Shown here piece after piece: positions 32,886 to 42,000 of a DNA stretch of 64,000 nucleotides. This stretch comes from Streptomyces sp. S465 (lineage in GTDB: Bacteria; Actinomycetota; Actinomycetes; Streptomycetales; Streptomycetaceae), in assembly GCF_026898115.1 (NCBI RefSeq), contig NZ_CP114036.1:8984001-9048000 (forward strand), given 5' to 3'. Numbering within the stretch: position 1 is the first letter of the stretch; every line of letters starts with the position of its first letter. The position numbers and the translations under genes were made by a program. The notes under the pieces were generated by a model. That model was not told the origin of the DNA, did not search any database, and saw only the letters and a program-made list of their open reading frames with translations.

Positions 32886-33974
32886 TCACGGAACCAGGAC
32901 GGGTTTGACCACGCGGCCCGCCTCGCAGTCGCGTTCGGCCTTGTTGATGTCGGCGAGCGGGTACGTACGGATCAGCTGGTCGAAGGAAAACCGTCCGGCC
33001 TGCCACAGTCCGATCAGCCGTGGAATCAGCAGTCCCGGCACCGCGTCCCCCTCACAGATGTGGGAGATCCTGCGGCCCCGGTCCAGTGTCCCCGGTTCGA
33101 GCGGCAGCGCGGTGTGGAGCCGTGCCACCAGGCCGAGGTGGCCGGTGGGGCGCAGGGCCGACAGCGCGTTGTTGATCAGCTGGGCGGAGCCCGTGGTGTC
33201 CAGCGCGTACTGCGCGCCGCCGTCGGTCAGTCGCCGGATGCGGTCGGGCAGGCCAGCCGATGCGGCGTGCAGCGGGACCGCGCCGAACCGCTCGGCGAGG
33301 GCCAGCCGTTCGGGGTGCCGGTCGACGGCCACGGCCACCGCCCCGGCGGCGGTGGCCGCCATCACCGCGGCCAGGCCCACCGCTCCCGCGCCGAAGACCG
33401 CGAAGCTGTCGCCGGGGCCGACGCCGAAGGAGTTGAGGACCGCTCCGGCACCGGTGAGGAAGCCGCAGCCGAGCGGTCCGAGGAGTGCGATGGGCAGCGA
33501 GGGATCGACCCGGACGGTGTTGCGGGCCGAGACCAGCGCGTACTCGGCGAACGAGGACTGGCCGAACCACCGGGGGGCCAAGGCGCCCCCGGCCGCGTCG
33601 GTGAACCGCGCCGCCTTCTCCGCGCGCCCTCCGAAGAGGTTGAGCGAGGCGAAGGAGTCACAGTAGGCGGGGGCCGCGCCCACGCAGTTCCGGCAGTGTC
33701 CGCAGGAGTCGAAGCTCAGCACGACATGGTCGCCGACGCTCAGGCCGGTGTCCGGGCCGCCCGTCTCCACCACGACCCCGGAGCCCTCGTGGCCGAGCAC
33801 CGCCGGCAGCGGTGAGCGGCCCGCCGAACGCCGTACCGCGAGATCGGTCCGGCACATCCCGCAGCCCGCGATCCGGACCAGGACCTCGCCGTCGGCCGGG
33901 CCCGCGTGCAACATCACCTCCTCGACGGTGAATCGGCTCTCGTACGAGCGCAGTACCGCCGCACCGAACCTCAT
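32886..33974 (-). CDS. Zinc-dependent alcohol dehydrogenase (aryl-alcohol type)
   Basis: 362-residue medium-chain alcohol dehydrogenase. Catalytic-zinc ligands are visible in AGCGMCRTDLAV and LGHEGSGVV; structural-zinc cysteines in CGHCRNCVGAAPAYC. The cofactor loop is FGAGAVGLAA with an acidic-to-basic context (AVDRHPERL) suggesting NAD. Sequence type matches the aryl-/benzyl-alcohol dehydrogenases. Its ATG overlaps by four bases (ATGA) the end of the truncated aldehyde dehydrogenase, so it is co-translated. A hydroxymethyl-furan or its aldehyde would be a fitting substrate given the MfnB-like gene. Confidence 0.92.
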   Translation of the reverse strand: MRFGAAVLRSYESRFTVEEVMLHAGPADGEVLVRIAGCGMCRTDLAVRRSAGRSPLPAVLGHEGSGVVVETGGPDTGLSVGDHVVLSFDSCGHCRNCVGAAPAYCDSFASLNLFGGRAEKAARFTDAAGGALAPRWFGQSSFAEYALVSARNTVRVDPSLPIALLGPLGCGFLTGAGAVLNSFGVGPGDSFAVFGAGAVGLAAVMAATAAGAVAVAVDRHPERLALAERFGAVPLHAASAGLPDRIRRLTDGGAQYALDTTGSAQLINNALSALRPTGHLGLVARLHTALPLEPGTLDRGRRISHICEGDAVPGLLIPRLIGLWQAGRFSFDQLIRTYPLADINKAERDCEAGRVVKPVLVP

Positions 33975-34753
33975 CGGCCCGCCTCATCCGGACGGTGCAC
34001 GGAGAGTTCGGCGTCATGGTTGATCCACGCCGTCCCGCACACCAGCCGGTCGGCCACCGCCTCGGCCCGGTCGAGATCGGCTCCCCAGACCGAGCCGCCC
34101 AGCCCGAAGCCGGTGCCGTTGGCCCGCTCGACCGCTTCGTCGAGACTCCCGTACGGCAGCACCGGAAGGACCGGACCGAGCTGCTCCGCCACCACCACCG
34201 GGCTGTCGGGCGGGACATCGGCCAGGATCGTCGGGGCGAAGAAGCAGCCCGGCCGGTCCAGCCGGTGGCCACCGGCCACGGCCCTGGCACCGTCCGCCAG
34301 GGCCTGGGCCGTACAGTGCTCGACCCGGGCCAGGTGCGCGGAGTTGTTGACCGGCCCCGGCTCCGAGCCCGCCTCGAGCCCGGGGCCGACGACGACGGAC
34401 TTCGCGCGCCGCGCCAGGGCCTGGACCACCTCGGAGTGGAGCCGGACCGGGGCGTAGCCGCGCTTGACCGCCATGCAGACCTGCCCGCAGTTGCGGAACG
34501 CCGCCCAGAACAGCCGGTCCGCGATCCGCTCCACCTCCACGTCCGCGTCGGCTGCCGCGAGCAACGCCATGGTGCGGGCGACGGGGTCGGCCCGCCGGCC
34601 GAGCCAGGCCGCGTGGGCCCGGTCGACGACGGCGTCCAACTCGTCCGGCCGCTGGTCGGGAGCCTCGTCGAAGGCCGCGCCCGTCGCCGGATCGAGGACG
34701 GCGAAGCGCTTGCCGCGGGTCCTGCGCGGGTGATGTGACCGACCTGTCGGCAT
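33971..34753 (-). pseudogene. Aldehyde dehydrogenase with a large in-frame internal deletion
   Basis: 260 residues versus about 470 for the family. The N-terminal strand region (FAVLDPATGAAFDEAPDQRP, AVVDRAHAAW) runs to ALLAAADAD and then jumps straight to DVEVERIADRLFWAAFRNCGQVCMAVKR, so about 200 residues including most of the NAD-binding domain and the general-base glutamate segment are missing. The catalytic-cysteine block NCGQVC is kept. The C-terminus also stops at AWINHDAELS, short of the usual PFGGxKxSGxG block. The frame is open throughout and coupled to its neighbours (8-base gap before, 4-base overlap after), so it may still be translated but cannot be a normal dehydrogenase. Confidence 0.85.
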
Positions 34754-34761
34754 GCCGGCGG

Positions 34762-35517
34762 TCAGCTCGCGGCCGCGACGGCAGCCGCGCGTTCCCGGGC
34801 GTGCCGGTCCATCTCCGCCCGGAAAGCGGCCACCAGCCGTGGCTGAATCCTGCCGGCGTTGCGGTCGCCCCCCTCGCAGACCGCCCCGCGCACCCCCACG
34901 ATGTCCGTGCCGATACGGGTCAGCGCGCCGAGGTCCGCCGCTGTGACGCTGCCCGCGAGGGCGGCGAGCAGACCCGCCTCGTGGGCCAGCCGGACGAACT
35001 CCGCGCAGACATCGGGCGGAACGTGGTCGAACAGCCGTGTCCCGTCCTTGATCGCGGTGTCGAGCATGGCCGCGTCGGAGCCGGAGCGGCGGGCGATGTC
35101 GGGCAGCGCGAGCGGGTTGACGCAGCCGATCCGGTGGGCGTCGGCATAGCCGGAGGCGACGACGAACGCGTCCGGCCGGTAGTCCTTCACCGCCCGGACG
35201 ACCCCTTCCATGACCTCGACGGCCTGTTCGGGCGTGGTGCATCCGTAGAGGCCGACCTTGATGTACGTGGCTCCGGAGACCGCCGCGCCGAGCGCCGCCT
35301 GGGCCACCGTGCCGGGCTTGTACGGTACGTCTCCCACGGTGGCGGACACCGGCTTGTCCGCCGGGACCGCGTCGCGGATCTCCCGGATGACCCACGGGAA
35401 GTTCGCGCCGAGCGAGCCCTCGTCGGGCCTTTTGACATCGACGATGTCGAGGTGCTCCGCCGCCTTTGCGCAGTCGAGGGCCTCCTCGACGCTGTCCGGG
35501 GAGATGAGAAGCAACAA
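34762..35517 (-). CDS. mfnB: (5-Formylfuran-3-yl)methyl phosphate synthase-like (MfnB)
   Basis: 251 residues from TTG 35517; the frame is open to ATG 35598. The short start is preferred because GGAAGGA lies 7 bases before it and the family begins at this LLLISPD block. MfnB, known from methanofuran synthesis, condenses two glyceraldehyde 3-phosphates to 4-(hydroxymethyl)-2-furaldehyde phosphate. Family blocks are complete: DIVDVKRPDEGSLGANFPWV with the Schiff-base-type lysine, PVSATVGDVPYKPGT, YIKVGLYG, VASGYADAHR and AMLDTAIKDG with the Asp/Lys pair. It heads a minus-strand operon with the deleted ALDH, the alcohol dehydrogenase and the methyltransferase. Confidence 0.88.
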   Translation of the reverse strand: MLLLISPDSVEEALDCAKAAEHLDIVDVKRPDEGSLGANFPWVIREIRDAVPADKPVSATVGDVPYKPGTVAQAALGAAVSGATYIKVGLYGCTTPEQAVEVMEGVVRAVKDYRPDAFVVASGYADAHRIGCVNPLALPDIARRSGSDAAMLDTAIKDGTRLFDHVPPDVCAEFVRLAHEAGLLAALAGSVTAADLGALTRIGTDIVGVRGAVCEGGDRNAGRIQPRLVAAFRAEMDRHARERAAAVAAAS

Positions 35518-35765
35518 CGTGTATTCCTTCCACCGCGTGTCCGCCTGCCAGGGGCAGGCGTGCGGAGTCGACGGGATCACGTGCGGTCTGCTCATCATTG
35601 CCGCGGCCCGTGACCATCGGCAGGGCGCGCGGAGTGTGGCAGGGGGTCATTGCCGGACGTGTCCGCGCCCCCCAGCGCGCCGTCTACGCCGGTCAGAACC
35701 AGCCGCACCCGGTGTGCCCGTTGCCACATCGTCGGCCGAGCGGCTCGGCGCCGGGAGGCACGTGG

Positions 35766-36149
35766 TCACACAGGCTTGAGCCGGGTGTGCAGAAGGCAGA
35801 ATTCGTTGCCTTCCGGGTCGGCCAGGACATGCCAGTTCTCGGCGCCGGTCTGGCCGACGTCGGCGGGCCTGGCGCCGAGCGCGAGCAGCCGCTCCAGCTC
35901 GGCGTCCTGGTCGCGGTCGGTGGCGTTGACGTCGATGTGCAGTCGGAGCTGCCCGGTCCGCGGGGTGCTGCTGGGGCTGAGGACGAGGGTGGGCTGCGGG
36001 CCGCCGAAGCCGGTGTCGGGTGGCCCGATCTCGATGCTTCCGTCGTCCTCCCGGCCGAGTTCGACGTAGCCGAGGACCTCACTCCAGAACGCGGCGAGCC
36101 GCTCGGGGTCGGCGGCGTCGATGACCAGCTCACTGATGCGGCATGCCAT
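35766..36149 (-). CDS. VOC-family (glyoxalase-like) protein
   Basis: 127 residues, two beta-alpha-beta-beta-beta units of the vicinal oxygen chelate fold. ISELVIDAADPERLAAFWSE opens the first unit and WHVLADPEGNEFCLLHTRL closes the second, the form common in actinobacterial glyoxalase/bleomycin-resistance-like proteins. The start at 36149 follows the family; the frame is open for kilobases upstream only because of GC bias. The function is unknown. The next gene on this strand starts 248 bases away, so it is probably a single-gene unit. Confidence 0.88.
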   Translation of the reverse strand: MACRISELVIDAADPERLAAFWSEVLGYVELGREDDGSIEIGPPDTGFGGPQPTLVLSPSSTPRTGQLRLHIDVNATDRDQDAELERLLALGARPADVGQTGAENWHVLADPEGNEFCLLHTRLKPV

Positions 36150-36253
36150 GCCCGGCAGTGTACGGACAACACCCCGGAAGTCGATGGCCGGCCGTGCGCC
36201 GGGGCAGGCGGCCGCCACCGGCCGAGCGGCCGCTTCATTGCGGCGGTGGGCGG

Positions 36254-37084
36254 TCATTCGGCCAGCAGCTGCGTCCCGATCACGTCCAGGAGTGCCAGGC
36301 GGTCGGCGTCTTCGGTGCCGGGCTGGGCCGTGTAGATCATGATGCGCAGATCGCTGGCGGCGACGCTGAGGACGTCGCAGTCCAGGGTCAGGGCGCCGAC
36401 CTGGGGGTGGTCGATGGTTTTGCGAGCGGCTGGGTGCTCGCTCACGGCGCCGGATTCCCACAGGTCGTTGAAGCGGGCGCTGGTCCGGCGCAGTTCGGCG
36501 ATGAGGGATGTGAGATCCGGGTCGTCGGGGTAGCGGCCGGCGGTGCGGCGCAGATCGGCGACGTGTGCTGCCTGGAGCGCGCCCTTGGACTCGGGGGTGT
36601 CGCGCACACGGCTGTGCGGGTTCACGAAGTTGCGCCAGACCGCGTTGAGATCGTTGCCCTGCCATTCCCCCATGAGTGCCGTGTAGAGGGGATTGGCGAG
36701 CAGCTGGGTCCAGGCGGCGTCGAAGACGGCGACCGGGGTGCCGGTCAGCCGGTCCAGCATGCGGTGGATACCGGGCGTGATGTGGCGCGGGATCGTGCCG
36801 GGGCCCGGCACCGCGAGGCCGGCCAGGTGGAAGAAATGGGCTCGTTCGTCCTGGGTGAGTCGCAGGGCGCGGGCCAGGGCTTCGACGACCTGGGGTGAGG
36901 GGTTGGCAGCGCGTCCCTGCTCCAGCCGGATGATGTAGTCGGCGGAGATGCTGGCCAGCTGGGACAGTTCCTCGCGGCGCAGTCCGGCGGCGCGCCTGCG
37001 TCCGCCCGTGGGCAGGCCGACGGCCTGGGGCGGGACGCGATCGCGCCAGTGGCGCAGGGCCGCACCGAGTTCTGTGGTCGCCAT
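36254..37084 (-). CDS. XRE/MmyB-type transcriptional regulator
   Basis: 276 residues. A Cro/C1 helix-turn-helix at residues 5-75 (RRRAAGLRREELSQLASISA, DYIIRLEQGRAANPSPQVVE) is followed by the MmyB-like ligand-binding PAS-type domain (VFDAAWTQLLANPLYTALM, DLTSLIAELRRTSARFNDLW). Proteins of this group commonly sit divergent from an SDR or other oxidoreductase. Here the divergent intact gene is the SDR at 37926, with a broken SnoaL-like gene in between. The start at 37084 (MATTELG) follows the family. Confidence 0.92.
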   Translation of the reverse strand: MATTELGAALRHWRDRVPPQAVGLPTGGRRRAAGLRREELSQLASISADYIIRLEQGRAANPSPQVVEALARALRLTQDERAHFFHLAGLAVPGPGTIPRHITPGIHRMLDRLTGTPVAVFDAAWTQLLANPLYTALMGEWQGNDLNAVWRNFVNPHSRVRDTPESKGALQAAHVADLRRTAGRYPDDPDLTSLIAELRRTSARFNDLWESGAVSEHPAARKTIDHPQVGALTLDCDVLSVAASDLRIMIYTAQPGTEDADRLALLDVIGTQLLAE

Positions 37085-37571
37085 GTCCTCGATTGTGACA
37101 AGAGAGCCGTTCGCCTGTCCTGGTACCGCCATTCCCAGGAAAACGGGTCCACTCGCTACCCAGGCGTTTCCGGCCGACCGTGGAGGCATGACACAGACGC
37201 AACCGCCCGCACGGCCCGTCGTGGGGTTCACCGGGCTGTTCACCGGGCCGGGGGACCAGGGCCTGCCCATGGCCACCCCGCGATCGCCGAAGCGCCGGCT
37301 GCCGCCTGCGACCTCGGCTGCCGGTGCGTACGCGCCGACGGCGGCGTCCTGGAACACACCGGAGCCGGGACCGCGGCCGGTACGGGGAGACGGCCGCCTG
37401 CTTCGCCGATGTCCCCACCGTCGAGATCAGCTGGTCAACCGGGAGCGGTGCCGACTTCGTACGCTGGACCCGTGCCATGGCCGGGCGCGGCGATCGCGGC
37501 GACCGAGCGGTGCACCGGCTCGGTCCGGCTGCGATCCGCATCGACGGTGGCCGGGCCCTGGCCGAGCTGCC

Positions 37572-37585
37572 ACTGACCACTGACC
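37572..37585. repeat. 7-bp tandem duplication (frameshifting)
   Basis: ACTGACC occurs twice in direct succession, 37572-37578 and 37579-37585, inside the SnoaL-like pseudogene. Seven extra bases shift the frame by one. Confidence 0.8.
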
Positions 37586-37593
37586 ATCGAGTG

Positions 37594-37631
37594 GCGCATC
37601 GACATCGACGGTGCGCATCGACATCGACGGT
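37594..37631. repeat. 19-bp tandem duplication (frameshifting)
   Basis: GCGCATCGACATCGACGGT is repeated exactly at 37594-37612 and 37613-37631. Nineteen extra bases shift the frame by one, nine bases downstream of the 7-bp duplication. Confidence 0.9.
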
Positions 37632-37925
37632 GCGCACGCGGACCTGGCCTCCGCCTGCCGCCGCCCCACGAGAGGGACACCCACCTCGTCCCGGTGCTGC
37701 CCGGCACCCGGCTCGCCGTCGGCCCGGCCGAGCCGGTCGGCCACCGGCCGTCCCACCGACACCTGGCCTGGTACCTGCCCCGCCGGGGCCACAGCGTCGG
37801 CGATCACCACCTCGGTGACGACCGGCCCGAGGCCGCGTCGCCGAGCGGTACCGCGCCGAACACACCTGGCTCCACCAGAGTCGCACCCCGGCCGCATCGG
37901 CCGATCCCTGAAAGGAACAGCACTC

Positions 37926-38705
37926 ATGAGCAAGCTCGCCCTCGTCACCGGCGCCACCTCCGGCATCGGCGAGGCATTCGCCACACGCCTCGCCACGGAC
38001 GGCTACGACCTGATCATCGTGGGCCGCAACAAGGACCGCCTCGAGAAGTTCGCCGCCGACCACCCCGGCGTCACCATACGCACCGTCGCAGCCGACCTGT
38101 CCACCGACGACGGCGTCGACACCGTCGCCGAGATCTGCGCCGGCGAGCCGCTGACCATGCTCGTCAACAACGCCGGCGTCGCCCACTACATGCCGGTGGC
38201 CGAGCTGCCCGCCGACAAGGCCCGCGAACTCGTCCACGTCAAGGTCGTCGCCCCCACCATGCTCACCCGCGCCGCCGTCGCCGGTATGCAGGAACGCGGC
38301 GAAGGAAAGATCATCAACGTGGCCGGGATGATCGCCTTCAGCGGTCCCGCCGACACGTCCGTCATGCCCCGCCGCGCCGTCTACGCCGGCACCCTGGCCC
38401 ACCTCGTCGCCATGTCCCAGACCCTCAGCGCCGAGCTGGCGGACACCGGCGTCCAGGTCCAGGTCCTGTGCCCCGGCGTCGTCGCCACCGAATTCCACTC
38501 GCGCCAGGGCCTCGACCTGAGCGCCGTACCCCGCATGAGCGCCGAGGACGTCGTCACCGCCGGCCTGCGCGGCCTCGAACTCGGCGAAGTCGTCTGCGCC
38601 CCCGGTGTCGAAGACGCCGCCCTCCTCGACGCCGTCTTCCAGGCCGACCTCGCCGCCTTCGGCGGACAGAGCCCCGCACTCGCCTCCCGCTACCGGACCA
38701 ACTGA
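37926..38705 (+). CDS. SDR-family protein with altered catalytic motif
   Basis: 259-residue SDR with the cofactor loop TGATSGIGEA (residues 8-17), VGRNKDRL after strand 2 and NNAGVA. The active-site region reads YAGTLAHL, so the usual lysine of Tyr-x3-Lys is leucine. The C-terminal block (LCPGVVATEFHSRQGLDLSA, EVVCAPGVEDAALLD) is well kept. Without the lysine it may be a non-catalytic or differently acting member; I cannot exclude a subgroup feature. GAAAGGAAC precedes the ATG. It follows the broken SnoaL-like gene and is divergent from an MmyB-type regulator. Confidence 0.9.
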   Translation: MSKLALVTGATSGIGEAFATRLATDGYDLIIVGRNKDRLEKFAADHPGVTIRTVAADLSTDDGVDTVAEICAGEPLTMLVNNAGVAHYMPVAELPADKARELVHVKVVAPTMLTRAAVAGMQERGEGKIINVAGMIAFSGPADTSVMPRRAVYAGTLAHLVAMSQTLSAELADTGVQVQVLCPGVVATEFHSRQGLDLSAVPRMSAEDVVTAGLRGLELGEVVCAPGVEDAALLDAVFQADLAAFGGQSPALASRYRTN

Positions 38706-39064
38706 ACCGCTCCGCCCCGCCGATCCCTGTTCGCCCCTTTGCCCTTTGCCGTGTGTGTCCGCCCATGAACGTCCCGGCGGAGCGGCCCATCAAAGTACGT
38801 ACCAAGCCGTTGACAAAGTTGAAACGGAGTAGAAATCTGTCAAGGCAATGCAAAAGATGAACGAAATCACTTAACTCTTGTACTGCGGCTGGCTCGGTTT
38901 CACCACGGCATCGTCTTGGCCTTGCCGAACACTTTCATCGTTCACCCGGCGCACCGGTCCCTCATGCCTCCGTGATCCCTGCCCCGAGAGGTCCTGCGCG
39001 TCGGCGGACAGCGGGTCGCGGGGCCGGTTGCGGGCGCTCAGGGGAAGGGAACGAGAGGGGCCTC
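38706..39064. other. AT-richer intergenic region before the GH87 genes
   Basis: About 360 bases without a gene; the section 38800-38890 is clearly AT-richer than its surroundings. It contains TTGACA at 38810-38815, whose complement TGTCAA recurs at 38838-38843, giving an inverted repeat of 6-base arms across the expected promoter core. I see no good -10 hexamer at the right distance (TAGAAA at 38830 is 14 bases away). This is the likely control region of the two glucanase genes. Confidence 0.4.
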
Positions 39065-42000
39065 ATGAACAGAAGACATCACGGTCGGCGGTGGTCCGCC
39101 GGGCTTGTGCTGGCGGGTCTGCTCACGGTCGGGCTGCTGCCCGTGACAGCCCATGCCGCGGAGGGAACGAACTTGGCGCTGGGCAGGCCGGTGACGGCCA
39201 GTGGGGCGCACGGCTCGTACCCGGCGAGCAATGTCACCGACGGCAGCCAGGCCTCCTACTGGGAGGGTCCCGCGGGCTCGTTCCCACAGTGGGTGCAGGT
39301 CGACCTCGGGAGCAAGGCGGACATCGACGAGGTGGTGCTGAAGCTCCCCGCGTCGTGGGAGTCGCGCACCGAGGCCGTAACGGTCCAGGCCGGCACCGAC
39401 GGCAAGGACTTCACCACCGTGGTGGCGGAGGCGCGCAAGGAGTTCGCGCCGTCGTCCGGCAACACCGTGGCGCTCGACGCCACGGCCCAGGCACGGTACG
39501 TGCGGGTCCAGGTGACCGGCAACACGGGCTGGAACGCCGCCCAGCTCTCCGAGATCGAGGTGCGCGGGGAGGCCGGCGGGGAGAACCCCGGGGACCCGCC
39601 CCCGGGCACCAACCTGGCTCTGCGCAAGCCGATCGAGGCGTCGTCGACCACCCAGAACTACGTCGCGGGCAACGCCAACGACGGCAGCACCTCCACCTAC
39701 TGGGAGGCGAGCGGCCAGTCCTCGACGCTGACCGCGAAGCTCGGCGCCGACGCCGATCTGACCGGCGTCGTCGTCAAGCTGAACCCCGATGCCGCCTGGA
39801 GCACCCGGTCGCAGAGCATTCAGGTGCTGGGACGGCCGGCCGGGGAGTCCGGGTTCACCTCGCTGAAGGACCGGGCCGACTACACCTTCAGCCCGTCGCA
39901 GAACAAGAACACGGTGACCATCCCGGTCACGGGCCGGTACGCGGACGTACGCCTGCAGTTCTTCGGCAACACCGGCGCCGGCGGAGGCCAGGTCGCCGAG
40001 TTCGAGGTCGTCGGCGCGGCCGCACCCGCCCCCGACCTGACCGTCACCGACCTCGCCTGGTCGCCCGAGTCGCCCTCCGAGGCGGAGGCGGTCACCGTCG
40101 AGGCCACGGTCCGCAACGTTGGAACGGCCGCCGCGCCCGCGACCACGGTGAACGTCAGCCTCGAGGGCGCGGTCGCCGGCAGCGGCGCCGTCGACGCGCT
40201 CGCACCGGGCGCGTCGGCGAAGGTGCCGGTCAAGGTCGGCAAGCGGCCCATGGGCAGCTACAGCGTCTCCGCCGTCGTCGACCCGACCGACACGGTCGTC
40301 GAGCTCGACAACACCAACAACAGCCGCAACGCCGCCTCGAAGCTGGTCATCGGCCAGGCCCCCGGACCGGACCTGGAGGTCACCGGCATCACCACCAACC
40401 CCTCCAGCCCGGCCGTCGGCGCCAAGGTCACCTTCACCGTCGCCGTGCACAACAGGGGCACCACCGCGGTGCCCGCCGGATCGGTCACCCGGCTCACCGT
40501 CGGCGACACCACGCTGAACGGCACCGCGGACGCCATCCCGGCCGGTGACACGGCCACCGTGGCGATCAGCGGCGACTGGACCGCCACCAGCGGGGGAGCG
40601 GCGCTCACCGCGACGGCCGACGCCACCGGCACCGTCGCCGAGACCAACGAGGACAACAACACCTTCGCCCGCTCCCTGGTCGTCGGACGCGGCGCCGCCG
40701 TGCCCTACATCGAGTACGAGGCGGAGGACGGCCGGTACGACGGCACCCTGCTGAAGACGGACGCCAAGCGCACCTTCGGGCACACCAACTTCGCCACCGA
40801 GTCCTCCGGGCGCTCATCGGTCCGGCTCGACTCCACCGGCCAGTACGTGGAGTTCACCTCCACCACGCCGGCCAACTCCATCGTCGTCCGCAACTCGATC
40901 CCGGACGCGGCGGGCGGCGGCGGCAGGGAGGCGACCATCAGCCTCTACGCGGACGGCAAGTTCGTCCGCAAGCTCAACCTGTCCTCCAAGCACAGCTGGC
41001 TGTACGGCACGACCGACGACCCGGAGGGCCTGACCAACCGGCCCGGCGGCGACGCCCGGCGACTGTTCGACGAGTCCAACGCCCTGCTCACCGAGACCTA
41101 TCCGGCGGGTACCAAGTTCCGGCTCCAGCGGGACGCCGGTGACGACGCGTCCTTCTACGTCATCGACCTGATCGATCTGGAGCAGGTCGCGGCACCGGCC
41201 GCCAAGCCCGCCGACTGCGTCTCCATCACCGACTACGGGGCCGTGCCCAACGACGGCATCGACGACGCGGACGCCATCCAGCGCGCCGTCACGGCGGACC
41301 AGAACGGCGAGATCCCCTGCGTGTGGATCCCCGCGGGCCAGTGGCGCCAGGAGAAGAAGATCCTGACCGACGACCCGCAGAACCGGGGCCAGTACAACCA
41401 GATGGGTATCCGGGACGTCACCATCCGCGGCGCCGGTATGTGGCACTCCCAGCTCTACTCGCTCATCCCGCCCCAGGAAGCGGGCGGCATCAACCACCCC
41501 CACGAGGGCAACTTCGGCTTCGACATCGACGACAACACCAAGATCTCCGACATCGCCATCTTCGGCTCCGGCACCATCCGCGGCGGCGACGGCGGCGCCG
41601 AGGGCGGTGTCGCGCTCAACGGCCGCTTCGGCAAGAACACCAAGATCACCAACGTGTGGATCGAGCACTCCAACGTCGGCGCCTGGGTCGGCCGCGACTA
41701 CTCCAACATCCCCGAGCTGTGGGGACCGGGCGACGGCCTGGAGTTCAACGGCGTACGGATCCGCAACACCTACGCCGACGGCGTCAACTTCACCAACGGC
41801 ACCCGCAACTCGACCGTATACAACTCCTCCTTCCGCAACACCGGCGACGACGCGCTCGCCGTGTGGGCCAACAAGTACGTGAAGGACACCTCCGTCGACA
41901 TCGGCCACGACAACCACTTCCGCAACAACACCATCCAGCTGCCCTGGCGGGCCAACGGCATCGCGATCTACGGCGGCTACGGCAACACGATCGAGAACAA

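Larger units (their letters stand above)
37381..37911 (+). pseudogene. SnoaL-like (NTF2-fold) gene broken by tandem duplications
   Basis: Fragments in several frames read as one nuclear-transport-factor-2/SnoaL-like protein: CFADVPTVEISWSTGSGADF, then HRLGPAAIRIDGGRALAELP, then IEWRIDIDGAHADLASACRR, then LVPVLPGTRLAVGPAEPVGH and LAWYLPRRGHSVGD, ending at TGA 37909-37911. Two exact tandem duplications, 7 bp at 37572-37585 and 19 bp at 37594-37631, each shift the frame; removing both restores ELPLTIEWRIDIDGAHADL. Some 20 residues are also missing before the LVPVLPG block, and a one-base change breaks the frame near 37830. The upstream limit is uncertain. It lies just ahead of the SDR gene, so it was probably the first gene of that unit. 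Confidence 0.75.

Noticed and set aside
37188..37380. Frame starting MTQTQPPARPVVGF ahead of the SnoaL remnant
   Set aside because: It could be the original N-terminus, but the sequence does not join smoothly to the recognisable SnoaL part and I cannot support it.
35766..38498. 910-codon frame containing the VOC protein
   Set aside because: Only the last 127 codons look like protein; the rest runs through an MmyB-type gene and a pseudogene in other frames.
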